A stretch of DNA of 41,330 bases from an uncultured Bacteroidota bacterium (lineage in GTDB: Bacteria > Bacteroidota > Bacteroidia > Chitinophagales > Chitinophagaceae). This document shows, piece after piece, positions 15,756 through 23,284 of this stretch. A program made the position numbers and the translations under genes. The first letter of the stretch is position 1. Each line of letters begins with the position of its first letter. The stretch covers positions 1 to 41,330 of the forward strand of contig CAIYJV010000163.1 of assembly GCA_903926605.1 (NCBI GenBank), in the 5' to 3' direction. The notes under the pieces are model-generated. The model had not been told where the DNA came from. It did no database searches and saw nothing but the letters and a program-made list of their open reading frames with translations.

Positions 15756-18224
15756 TCAAAGCGTCCTGAGTCTGGAGAAAAGACTGACGAAGAATCCGAA
15801 CACCATCAGTATCACACCAAGCCAAAGTACGTTGATGTAAGGGAACACAATTGCTTTCAGAACAATGTAGTTGTCCATTGGATCTTGCTGCTGGATCATA
15901 ACGTCCGCAAGGGGACGCTGGTCATCTGCAATAGACAAATTAAACCGTACATTCAGACCAATTTCTATAAGCGAATCGGGATTCATTTGCGGTGTCTTGC
16001 CATTTAGAAGTACATAGACAGGTTCCAGATCCTTCATCCGTTTCCCGCCCGTGCCATACACCTGAAATGTAGCGGCTACGCCCAGGTCCGAATCGCCAGC
16101 GGCAACCCGCGAGTCCCGACCCAGCTTTCGGAAACCCTTAAATATCATAAAAGCACCGTTCTGCAATTGCACCGAATCACCGTCATTTCTGACTACCGCC
16201 TTTTTTACCGACGAAGGGTCGTCGGCTTTTGTCGTCTGCACTGCATTGATAAAAGTAAAAATATCCCTGTCCCAGTAATGCTTGGTAGAAGGATTGGCAC
16301 TCAGACCTTGCTGGCCCTTTGGATTGATAAAGGCATCAGGATACAAAGTAAATTGTTCTGTTATTTTTTTACTTGCAGTATCGGTGCGTTCGAAATCCAC
16401 TTTATAGTACACCCTCTTGTCTTTGCCCTCAACAGCGCTGTCTCCGGTATAGGTGGCCAGGTACTCGCCCAGCTTCACCGCTTTGTTGCGGAAAAGGATC
16501 ACATTTTCCATCCCCTCCCGGATATTTTCTTTCTCTGACTTGTTTCCAAACCTGAATATCTCGCCCGTGTTGTTTGAGATCACATGCTTGTTGAACGACG
16601 ATAGCAAGATACCCAATAGTACCATTGCAAATCCAAAATGCGCGATTGCGGGACCCGATTTGGGCAAATTGCATTTTTGGATCGTAACAGCATAAGCAAC
16701 ACTGCACACCATGCCATATACAGCAGCAAAAAGCATGAGGTCGTATTGAAATAGATTGATAGACTGAAAAGCCGCAATGGCAGCCGAAAGAACGAGCGCT
16801 ATTACTGCAGGAACCGCCAACTGGCGCAGGAGCGTTTTGTTGTCCGTGTGCCGGTATTTCATGTAGAGCGTGGATGCAGACAACGATCCTATCAGGACAG
16901 CGATCCAAACCTCAACGGAGTTATAATGGCTCATGGGGTCCAGCAGTGAAAAATCTTTGTTAGTTATCCATTTCAATGCAGGCGACCAAACCGGAATAGA
17001 CGTCATGACCACGATATGCGTGGCCGAAATGAACAAAATGGCCGAACCTATAAATAGCCAGAACTCTCTGGTAAACGTCTCTTCTTCCTGCACCACAGCG
17101 GGCATGGTTTTCCAACGATACACGAGGAGGAATACAGACAAAAGCAACAATACTGCCAGCACTGCGATCAGATGGTAGAACATGGCAGAACCGTCGCCGG
17201 TGAAGGCGTGTACCGAGGTGGTGCCGAGTATACCGGTGCGCGTAAGAAAAGTAGAGTACCAGACCAATAAATGAGACAGCAGCAGCAGAATGAATGTGAG
17301 CCTGAGTGCACGCCCCGTGCTCTTGTATTCCAACAGCGTATGAAGTCCGGCAATCAATGTCAGCCAGGGTACAAGCGACGAATTTTCTACCGGATCCCAA
17401 GCCCAGTAACCACCAAAATTGAGCGACTCGTAGGCCCACGCGCCACCCATCATGATACCCGTACCCAGCACCGCACCGTTAAAAAGACTCCATGACAACA
17501 CCGGCTTTACAAACAACTTATATTCGCCCGCCCATAGTGCGGCAAGGCAAAATGCAAAAGGAACCAGCGTTGTGCCAAACCCAAGGAATAAAACAGGAGG
17601 ATGTATCACCATCCAGTAATTCTGGAGCAGCACGTTCAGTCCGTTACCGTCTTTTATAAAGGTGAGATAGTTGGGGTTCTTAAAAATTGGCGCATTCTGC
17701 ATAGCATCGCGTAGCATGTCAAAAGGCGTAACACCGATATGAATATTATCTCCGAAATAAAAACCCAGCAACATGGTACCCAGCAATACCTGAACGAGCG
17801 AAATGATCGTCATTACACGTGCTTCAAGCTTGCCGGAAGTATACATTACCACCAGTCCCAGTAGTGCCTGCCAGAAGGTCCAAAGCATAAAACTGCCTTG
17901 CTGCCCTTCCCAGAAGCACGACAAAAGGTACTTACCCGGCATGGAGAAACTGGAATGTTCCCACGCATAGTGATACTCAAAAAGGTGGCACTCGATAATA
18001 TAATACAGGACACTGAACACAGCCAGCACCAGAAGGAAATGTATCCAGAAACCAACCCGCCCCATCTTAAGCCAGGTGGCAGATATTGCGGGTCCGGCCG
18101 ATTCTGATCGTGCCGAACTAAAATAACTGAACGAACTGAAAATCGTGGCTACAAAACTGGCAATGACAAAAAAATGCCCCAGTCGCCCCGGCAACAAATG
18201 CTCTCCTATAAACTGCTGATCCAT
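15756..18224 (-). CDS. ccmF: Cytochrome c haem lyase subunit CcmF
   Basis: The product has 822 residues from the ATG at 18224; a TTG precedes it. It is a multi-span membrane protein that transfers haem from CcmE to apocytochrome c in the periplasm. The tryptophan-rich WWD motif is visible as GGYWAWDPVENSSLVPWL (about 271-288). Family histidines occur in NYWMVIHPPVLFLGFG (about 202-217), and further spans are followed by a large periplasmic C-terminal domain and a last span. It is longer than typical proteobacterial CcmF (about 650) because of the extended soluble region at 540-780, which is common in Bacteroidota. It lies 36 nt downstream of ccmE on the same strand, giving a ccmE-ccmF order. 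Confidence 0.93.
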   Translation of the reverse strand: MDQQFIGEHLLPGRLGHFFVIASFVATIFSSFSYFSSARSESAGPAISATWLKMGRVGFWIHFLLVLAVFSVLYYIIECHLFEYHYAWEHSSFSMPGKYLLSCFWEGQQGSFMLWTFWQALLGLVVMYTSGKLEARVMTIISLVQVLLGTMLLGFYFGDNIHIGVTPFDMLRDAMQNAPIFKNPNYLTFIKDGNGLNVLLQNYWMVIHPPVLFLGFGTTLVPFAFCLAALWAGEYKLFVKPVLSWSLFNGAVLGTGIMMGGAWAYESLNFGGYWAWDPVENSSLVPWLTLIAGLHTLLEYKSTGRALRLTFILLLLSHLLVWYSTFLTRTGILGTTSVHAFTGDGSAMFYHLIAVLAVLLLLSVFLLVYRWKTMPAVVQEEETFTREFWLFIGSAILFISATHIVVMTSIPVWSPALKWITNKDFSLLDPMSHYNSVEVWIAVLIGSLSASTLYMKYRHTDNKTLLRQLAVPAVIALVLSAAIAAFQSINLFQYDLMLFAAVYGMVCSVAYAVTIQKCNLPKSGPAIAHFGFAMVLLGILLSSFNKHVISNNTGEIFRFGNKSEKENIREGMENVILFRNKAVKLGEYLATYTGDSAVEGKDKRVYYKVDFERTDTASKKITEQFTLYPDAFINPKGQQGLSANPSTKHYWDRDIFTFINAVQTTKADDPSSVKKAVVRNDGDSVQLQNGAFMIFKGFRKLGRDSRVAAGDSDLGVAATFQVYGTGGKRMKDLEPVYVLLNGKTPQMNPDSLIEIGLNVRFNLSIADDQRPLADVMIQQQDPMDNYIVLKAIVFPYINVLWLGVILMVFGFFVSLFSRLRTL

Positions 18225-18260
18225 CAATATGTGGGATTCAATTCAAAAAGCTTCAGCCGC

Positions 18261-18653
18261 TTAGCCCTTGCCAGCGGTAACCATCTCTTTTTTATACTTG
18301 GACGGGCATTTCATATTCACCCTTGAACAATGAAAAACGCCATTTTCTTCATAACCGGTCATCACGATCCACTCCGACTTCTCAATGTCCCTTGGTTTCG
18401 CGTCATTTAATATCACCTGTTTTATGTTGCCGGCTTTATCTTTTGCAAAAAAAGCAAAATGGTTGGGGTCCTGTACCGGATCATACTTCATATCCATTTC
18501 CTTCTGAACAAACCCGTATACTTGAAACTTTTTGCCGGGTTTTGCCGCCGCCGATGAAAATGTCTCATAAGTACTAAAGTCAACAAAGGTACTTGCGATA
18601 GCAGAAATACCCACCACTACCAATATGAGCATAATAATATGACTCTTCTTCAT
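18261..18653 (-). CDS. ccmE: Haem chaperone CcmE, CxxxY variant
   Basis: The product has 130 residues from the ATG at 18653 (MKKSHIIML); an upstream TTG would add four. A single N-terminal membrane anchor (about 7-25) precedes an OB-fold beta domain (FQVYGFVQKE through VMTGYEENGVFHCS). CcmE carries haem covalently from CcmC to CcmF. The haem-binding His of the E. coli HxxxY motif is Cys116 here, in CPSKY (116-120), that is, the CxxxY form described for archaea and some sulfate reducers. It is directly upstream of ccmF. The substitution is read directly; its chemistry is inferred from family knowledge. Confidence 0.9.
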   Translation of the reverse strand: MKKSHIIMLILVVVGISAIASTFVDFSTYETFSSAAAKPGKKFQVYGFVQKEMDMKYDPVQDPNHFAFFAKDKAGNIKQVILNDAKPRDIEKSEWIVMTGYEENGVFHCSRVNMKCPSKYKKEMVTAGKG

Positions 18654-18772
18654 ATCGCGATTCAAAAATTAAAAACAAAAACTGATTCCGGCAAAGTTAG
18701 GATTGTTTATCGAAACCGAAAACAGAAACAGTGAGTTGCCAACAAGGAGGAAACGAATATAACTGAATAACA

Positions 18773-18797
18773 ACTGCCCGGCTTGGGGCCGGGCAGT
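18773..18797 (-). terminator. Hairpin terminator after the repeat protein gene
   Basis: A perfect 10-bp stem (ACTGCCCGGC / GCCGGGCAGT) with a 5-nt loop lies 20 nt beyond the stop of the minus-strand gene at 18818. It is flanked on the exit side by T-rich sequence (TTGTTATTC). It separates that gene from ccmE. Confidence 0.75.
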
Positions 18798-18817
18798 GCA
18801 AAATAAAAATAGGAAAA

Positions 18818-19357
18818 TTAAAGCTGGTCGTATATCGGTGCGTCCACATTGCGCTGAATACCGAAATACTGATAGTATTTGTGCCTGTAGCCTTTTTTGA
18901 TATACACATCTGTGTCGGTATCTTCCGGGATAGTTACCCATGCATGATGCTTGGGCAGTAACCACCTGTACACACATACCGTATTGGGTCCGCGGCGCGT
19001 AAGTGCATAATACTGGAGGTGCTTGTGGGTGTATCCGGTCTTAAGCATTTCGTCATCGGTAAATTCGTCTTCACAAACAGAAATGTGAGCCTTGGTTACG
19101 GGGTTTTCCCAACCATAAACGGCAACCCTTCCGGGACCGGGTGTACGGTATGCAAAGAAAATGAGTGTTTTATCAGTCCATCCCCAGTTAATAAGCTGTC
19201 CGTCCTGAAATTCACCTTCTGCTTCATTCACATATTGGTTATCTTCCGGTACATACCAGCGAAACACACGCACAAGATCTTCCTGTGCATAGCTTTTCGT
19301 ACCTGTCAAAAATGTGGCCAATAATACCGTTGTTAAAAGGATGATGGTTCTTTTCAT
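18818..19357 (-). CDS. Secreted protein with three internal repeats (DUF5648-like)
   Basis: The product has 179 residues from the ATG at 19357 (MKRTIILLTTVLL); the open frame extends further upstream but only from a GTG before non-coding-like, AT-rich sequence. A signal peptide ends near SYA. The mature part consists of about three repeats of roughly 45 residues with the pattern V-x-V-Y/F-R/G-W ... D/E-x-L/Y ... GY/W-T/R-H/D-K ... YY/FF-A (for example VRVFRWYVPED, VAVYGWENPV, VCVYRWLLPKH; GWTDK, GYTHK, GYRHK). This resembles the short lectin-like DUF5648 repeats. The function is unknown. It lies downstream of ric on the same strand with its own terminator. Confidence 0.7.
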   Translation of the reverse strand: MKRTIILLTTVLLATFLTGTKSYAQEDLVRVFRWYVPEDNQYVNEAEGEFQDGQLINWGWTDKTLIFFAYRTPGPGRVAVYGWENPVTKAHISVCEDEFTDDEMLKTGYTHKHLQYYALTRRGPNTVCVYRWLLPKHHAWVTIPEDTDTDVYIKKGYRHKYYQYFGIQRNVDAPIYDQL

Positions 19358-19635
19358 GTTTGTCTTTATTTTCAAAATTGCATCCAAAATACATAAAAAT
19401 TTCTTTGCCTTGCAAATTATTACTTCAGATTTTTTTTTTTGCGCTACAAAGATGTTTACAGAATTGCAAATGTAAATAAGAATACCACAACTTTTACAAT
19501 AACGCACTTTAAAATTTCAGGTTTCTTTCAACGGCACTTTTAGTCAGCGTTTTCAGTTCGGCCAAAAGGCACCAACTACAACTGCAAACAACATCCTGCA
19601 TGCGGTTTTTCGCGTAATTACTACTTTGTTTCTTG

Positions 19636-20574
19636 CTACATTGCTATAGCCTTGGGGAACAGGATATTGTTTTCGAGGTGGATGTGCAGCACCAGATCTG
19701 CATAAAAGGCTTTCAGTTTTTTGAAAAACAATGCATAGCTATTACAGGAATCGGCTGGCAATGAGTAGTTTCCGGTTAGAGACTCGATGTCGCGAAACAA
19801 GGTGGCTACCACCTCGTGATCCTGCTCCATAACGGATATAGGACTTTTTACTGACGGGAAACAGGCCCCGGTGTCGCCACCCTGACCCTTGGCTGCTTCT
19901 ATCTGCCGGATATAGGGAAACAGAACCTGTTCTTCCTTTTTCATGTGTATCACCAGTTCGTTTATTATTTCCTGCACTTTTTCATAGATCATGTTCAACT
20001 CAGGATGTGCCGCACCGTGATGAGTCGTCACACTTTTGGCCAATTCCCGCAAACCGGAAACATTATTACGCACATACACATGGTGGACATTTTCAATATA
20101 GTCGGCCAAAAAGGTGCTTGACCAGTTGTTGTAATCCAGTACAGCCACGTAGTCGTCATGCTGAATTTGCGGCTTGCTGAGTTCTTCCCGTATCCGGACA
20201 ACGTCCAGGCCCTTTTCCCGGCATGCATCCTCCAGCGTTTTTTTACCACCACAGCAAAAATCGAGACCGTACTTTTTAAAGATTTCCGCTTTTGCAAGAT
20301 CCTTTGCAGCGATCTCTCCCAGTGTCTCCGGTACTTTACCGGCTTCGTGTTTGCGAATCTCTACCTCCCATATCTGCGGCCCCGATTGCAGGTAACTCCA
20401 GGAAAAAATATTGCCTCTTTCGCCCAGAAGCTGGTAGTATAGCGGCTTTGGATCGTGGTCATTGTGCAGCACAAACGCCTGTCCACCTTCCAGACCATCG
20501 AATGCCTGAAACACGGTTGGGTGCTTTAACCTTGGTTCTAATACCGTAACATCAATCTTTTCTAACTGTTGCAT
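19636..20574 (-). CDS. ric: RIC/ScdA/YtfE-type di-iron protein for repair of iron-sulfur clusters, with DUF2249 domain
   Basis: The 312-residue protein has three parts: a DUF2249 domain (about 1-75, with HNDHDPKPLYYQL), an ScdA_N domain (about 80-135, with the FCCGG motif at 106-110), and a hemerythrin-like four-helix domain (about 150-310). The latter carries di-iron ligands in VHHVYV (164-165), THHG (185-186), HMKKEEQ (210-214), QDHE (253) and HIHLENN (297-301). RIC proteins supply iron to, or repair, clusters damaged by NO. Its place next to norBC and an Rrf2 regulator supports a nitrosative-stress role. A motif shared with the rrf2 operator lies 36-58 nt upstream. The DUF2249 fusion is longer than plain YtfE (about 220). 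Confidence 0.93.
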   Translation of the reverse strand: MQQLEKIDVTVLEPRLKHPTVFQAFDGLEGGQAFVLHNDHDPKPLYYQLLGERGNIFSWSYLQSGPQIWEVEIRKHEAGKVPETLGEIAAKDLAKAEIFKKYGLDFCCGGKKTLEDACREKGLDVVRIREELSKPQIQHDDYVAVLDYNNWSSTFLADYIENVHHVYVRNNVSGLRELAKSVTTHHGAAHPELNMIYEKVQEIINELVIHMKKEEQVLFPYIRQIEAAKGQGGDTGACFPSVKSPISVMEQDHEVVATLFRDIESLTGNYSLPADSCNSYALFFKKLKAFYADLVLHIHLENNILFPKAIAM

Positions 20575-20609
20575 AACTATTTGTTTTTATGGTGCGAAAT
20601 ATTAAATAC

Positions 20610-20632
20610 TTAAAGACCTTTTTATCCTTTAA
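20610..20632. promoter_or_regulatory. Candidate Rrf2-type operator before ric
   Basis: TTAAAGAC (20610-20617) and TCCTTTAA (20625-20632) form an imperfect inverted repeat with a 7-nt spacer. The plus-strand core (TAAAG-AC, then TTTATCCTTTA) closely matches the core of the perfect repeat before rrf2 (TAAAGGAC, then TTTATCTTTTA), with one base missing. I see no clean TAnnTTTG for ric. Confidence 0.5.
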
Positions 20633-20645
20633 CGATACAAAAAAA

Positions 20646-21083
20646 TCAGGATTTTTTCAGAAAGCTGCTTCCGGATTCCAGCGAATGTGCAAGGGAACCA
20701 ATTGTTGATTCGGTAAGCAACTGCGTAAGACCGCTGCGCACAGCCAGAAATTTGTGATGCAACGGGCACGGCTCTTTTTCCGAACACTCCCGCAAGCCAA
20801 GTCCGCACCCTTTAAAAATATTGTCACCGTCTATAGCGATCACAATATCAATTACCGGTCTGCCTTTTTGTACCGCGTCCAGATAAAATCCGCCGTTCAC
20901 GCCCTTTTGAGAACTCACCAATCGCTTACGTGTAAGGACCTGGAGAATCTTGGCTGTAAAATGTTTGGGTGCACCTATTTCCGAGCTGATATCACTTATG
21001 CCTACCAGCACCCCATCACCACTGTTTGCCGACAAGAAAATTGCCGCCCTTATTGCATATTCACAAGCCTTGGAAAACATCAT
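20646..21083 (-). CDS. Rrf2 family regulator, probably NO-sensing (NsrR-like)
   Basis: The 145-residue protein has the Rrf2 winged-helix domain (FSKACEYAIRAAIFLS; then KHFTAKILQVLTRKRLVSSQKGVNGGF, where the recognition helix and wing sit). Three cysteines, Cys93, Cys100 and Cys106 (CX6CX5C), match the [Fe-S] ligands of NsrR/IscR-type proteins. It lies between norCB and ric on the same strand, so NO sensing is the likely role rather than IscR-like housekeeping. Either of two adjacent ATGs (21083 or 21080) can start it. It has its own promoter, overlapped by a long inverted repeat, which indicates autoregulation. It is not proven to bind NO. Confidence 0.88.
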   Translation of the reverse strand: MMFSKACEYAIRAAIFLSANSGDGVLVGISDISSEIGAPKHFTAKILQVLTRKRLVSSQKGVNGGFYLDAVQKGRPVIDIVIAIDGDNIFKGCGLGLRECSEKEPCPLHHKFLAVRSGLTQLLTESTIGSLAHSLESGSSFLKKS

Positions 21084-21123
21084 CCGTATGTTTAGGAATA
21101 AAAATCAATGCCGTATAACGACG

Positions 21124-21155
21124 CAAAGATAAGCAGCTTTTCAATAAAGGACAAA
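21124..21155 (-). promoter_or_regulatory. Promoter of the Rrf2 regulator gene
   Basis: On the minus strand TTTG (21155-21152), a 20-nt spacer and TATCTTTG (21131-21124) match the Bacteroidota -33/-7 promoter exactly. Initiation near 21116 gives a leader of about 33 nt to the ATG at 21083. Confidence 0.7.
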
Positions 21156-21173
21156 TTTATCTTTTATTGAAAA
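21138..21173. promoter_or_regulatory. 36-bp inverted repeat, candidate Rrf2 operator
   Basis: TTTTCAATAAAGGA (21138-21151) and TCTTTTATTGAAAA (21160-21173) are inverted copies matching at 13 of 14 positions, with an 8-nt spacer. The repeat covers the -33 element and spacer of the rrf2 promoter. It is not followed by a T-run in the norB direction, so an operator is more likely than a norB terminator. Confidence 0.65.
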
Positions 21174-21195
21174 AATCGCCTTTTTGAAATACGGC

Positions 21196-22506
21196 TTATC
21201 TGTCGTTCAGTACTTTGAAATAGGAAAATACGATGAGCCCAAAACCGATCGCCACTCCAATACCCGCGACAGCCGCAACCGTCAGTATAGAATTTACAGG
21301 CTGCATTATGGTCTGAAAATCGGGTATGTCCAGTACAGCGGTACGATAGCCCTTAAGCAAACCCGCAACAATGAGCGCCACCCAGAACACAACAAGGCTA
21401 TACTGGCCGATGTTATAACCTTTGTTGATCAGGTTACGGACACCGCCTGTATACTTGTCTACATTCAGTATATAGCCCAAGCTACCCAGAAGAATCATGG
21501 TATTGATGCCGATGGTGGTTCCCATGGCATGGGCAACCGTTATATGGGTACCATGTGTATATCTGTTCACTGCAGGAATAGACATAAGTAGCGCGAGCAG
21601 CAAATTTGCCATGACCCAGAACTCGGATGCAACAACAAACCTGTAGGACACAAAATTGAGCGCCTTCTTGTATTCATCAACCCGTTTCCTAAAATCGCGC
21701 ATGATGCTGATAAACACCACCCATTCCGTCATACTTACTATATAAGACACGTTTCTTACCCATCCTGCCGAGGGTACATTGTATATATGGTGCCCCCAAT
21801 TGAGCATCAGGTTCGCAAAGCCGATAAAATAAAACATATAGGATTTCCGGCTGTGGGCCATTGACTCATCACCACTTATTTTCACCATAATATACAGCGA
21901 GGTGCCATAGATCATCTGGTTCCAGGCACCTACCATAGCCCCGTTCGCCTTCCATTGAATTGTGAGCTCCCTCACGTAAGACTCTCTGAACCAGGGAATA
22001 TTCCATAAGTTCTGCTCGATAAAAGTGAGCAGGAAAAAGAAAATTCCTGTAGACCACATCCACACATACTGTGGAATGGGATGAATGGGACTGCGCACAG
22101 GCAAAAAATAGGATGCCATAAATGCCAGCCAGCAAATGAGCAGCGGTATACTGAGCACCGAAGGAAACTCCCAATATTCCCGCCCGCCAAAAATGCGGAA
22201 ACTATAGCAAAAGAAAATGGCGAGAATAGAAAGTATCCATAATATTATAAAAACCTGCTTGTATTTTGTTTTCAGCGGATGATGCGAAAGCACTTCACGC
22301 TTATAATACAGTATCCCTGCCGACGCACCTGTAATAATCCAGAATATAGCAGCCGAAACATGAAAAGGGCGCAACTGATAAAAAGGGAAATATCTGGAAA
22401 ATAACTCAGGCATCACAAAAGCCCAGGCTGCCAACACACCGAATACCAAAGTGACCAGCAGGAGCAAAAGCGCAAATCGAAAATATAATTTCAGGAATGG
22501 AGACAT
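21196..22506 (-). CDS. norB: NorB-like haem-copper nitric oxide reductase subunit with altered active site
   Basis: The 436-residue protein has about twelve membrane spans and is paired with a NorC cytochrome. Conserved residues are His49 (RPFHVSA, low-spin haem), His239-His240 (NWGHH, FeB) and His326 (VAHAMG, high-spin haem proximal ligand). By hand alignment to Pseudomonas NorB, anchored on the G-x-W and VKI(T/S)G motifs, the FeB ligand His207 is Asn188, Glu211 is Val192 and Glu215 is Asn196. The second His of the helix-X HxH motif is Met328. The substitutions resemble those reported for divergent NOR families and NO dismutase rather than canonical cNOR. It starts 3 nt after norC and precedes rrf2 and ric, supporting NO turnover. 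The exact reaction is not certain. Confidence 0.82.
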   Translation of the reverse strand: MSPFLKLYFRFALLLLLVTLVFGVLAAWAFVMPELFSRYFPFYQLRPFHVSAAIFWIITGASAGILYYKREVLSHHPLKTKYKQVFIILWILSILAIFFCYSFRIFGGREYWEFPSVLSIPLLICWLAFMASYFLPVRSPIHPIPQYVWMWSTGIFFFLLTFIEQNLWNIPWFRESYVRELTIQWKANGAMVGAWNQMIYGTSLYIMVKISGDESMAHSRKSYMFYFIGFANLMLNWGHHIYNVPSAGWVRNVSYIVSMTEWVVFISIMRDFRKRVDEYKKALNFVSYRFVVASEFWVMANLLLALLMSIPAVNRYTHGTHITVAHAMGTTIGINTMILLGSLGYILNVDKYTGGVRNLINKGYNIGQYSLVVFWVALIVAGLLKGYRTAVLDIPDFQTIMQPVNSILTVAAVAGIGVAIGFGLIVFSYFKVLNDR

Positions 22507-22509
22507 GAA

Positions 22510-22914
22510 CTAATGATCTAATGAATAAGAACCCGACCAATTAACGGCACCGCCGGGAACACGGCTTTTCCCGCTCTTGTCTACCCAGACCAGAAACCGG
22601 ACAAGGTGACTGATTTCTGAGTCATTCAAATGAAAGTCAGGCATCTTGGCGGTGCCTTTTCTGATAAAAACGTCCATATATACCTGCCCTTTGCCGGGTG
22701 CAGATGCAATGTTGGTAAGGTCGGGGCCCATATATCCTCCCAAACCATATAATTGATGACACGCCTGGCAGTTTTTGCTCTGCCAGGTATGCCACCCGTC
22801 CAGTACGACAGCATCTGGTTTTCCTTCCAGATTCCCGTCATCTGCTTGAAAGTAAATTAGTAACGAGTATGCAAAAAAAACAATAACAAATCCTATCCAG
22901 ATTCTTACAATCAT
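22510..22914 (-). CDS. norC: NorC-like membrane-anchored cytochrome c subunit
   Basis: The product has 134 residues from the ATG at 22914 (MIVRIWIGFVIVFF). The open frame reaches a TTG at 22956, but its extra residues (LKRTNYAPLFW) are less convincing. One N-terminal anchor (3-22) is followed by a periplasmic cytochrome c domain with CQACH (Cys49, Cys52, His53), GGYMGPDLTNI, and a likely distal Met91 in KMPDF. The layout is that of NorC, which passes electrons to NorB. It is 3 nt upstream of norB. A Dnr/FNR-like box lies 74-85 nt upstream of the ATG. Confidence 0.88.
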   Translation of the reverse strand: MIVRIWIGFVIVFFAYSLLIYFQADDGNLEGKPDAVVLDGWHTWQSKNCQACHQLYGLGGYMGPDLTNIASAPGKGQVYMDVFIRKGTAKMPDFHLNDSEISHLVRFLVWVDKSGKSRVPGGAVNWSGSYSLDH

Positions 22915-22987
22915 CACACACCAAAATAATGGTGCATAATTAGTGCGTTTTAGCAAAAACAGTTGTGAGTACAGTCATGTCAAAAAA

Positions 22988-22999
22988 TGACCTATATCA
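22988..22999. promoter_or_regulatory. Dnr/FNR-like box upstream of norC
   Basis: TGACCTATATCA (22988-22999) matches the FNR/Dnr half-sites TGAT-N4-ATCA with one mismatch. It is centred about 80 nt upstream of the norC ATG. A weak -7-like TTATTTTG lies downstream of it on the minus strand, placing the box roughly where class I activators bind. Confidence 0.4.
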
Positions 23000-23243
23000 C
23001 CGACACTGCCAGATTGAAAATCCACCAACAAACAAGCCGAAACAGGCCATAAAAACAACAAATTAAAAACAAATCTGCGTACGAACGCAAACAGCGTCAG
23101 CAAACCCTTTTTAGGCAAAACATAGAAGAGTTTTTTAGCAAAAAAAATTACAATATAAACATATTAATACAGCCTCTATATCAACGGTATCACATGGAAT
23201 AAAATTGCTTAAAAATGCTGCCAGCCAATACAATTATTAGCTG

Positions 23244-23274
23244 TTGCAGGAATACGATTTTATTTGTAGTTTTG
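23244..23274 (+). promoter_or_regulatory. Promoter of the exopolysaccharide operon
   Basis: TTG (23244-23246), a 20-nt spacer and TAGTTTTG (23267-23274) fit the Bacteroidota -33/-7 consensus. Initiation near 23281 would give a leader of about 170 nt before the UpxY-like gene at 23454, long enough for regulation by attenuation. Confidence 0.65.
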
Positions 23275-23284
23275 TCCAATACCG

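Noticed and set aside
19358-19507. Upstream extension of the three-repeat protein
   Set aside because: The frame is open only from a GTG, contains AT-rich low-complexity codons, and precedes a clear signal peptide start at 19357.
21138-21173. norB terminator
   Set aside because: The stem is not followed by a T-run in the transcribed direction and overlaps a good rrf2 promoter; an operator is more likely.
22915-22956. N-terminal extension of NorC from the TTG at 22956
   Set aside because: The added residues do not resemble a signal anchor, and the ATG at 22914 begins just before the membrane helix.
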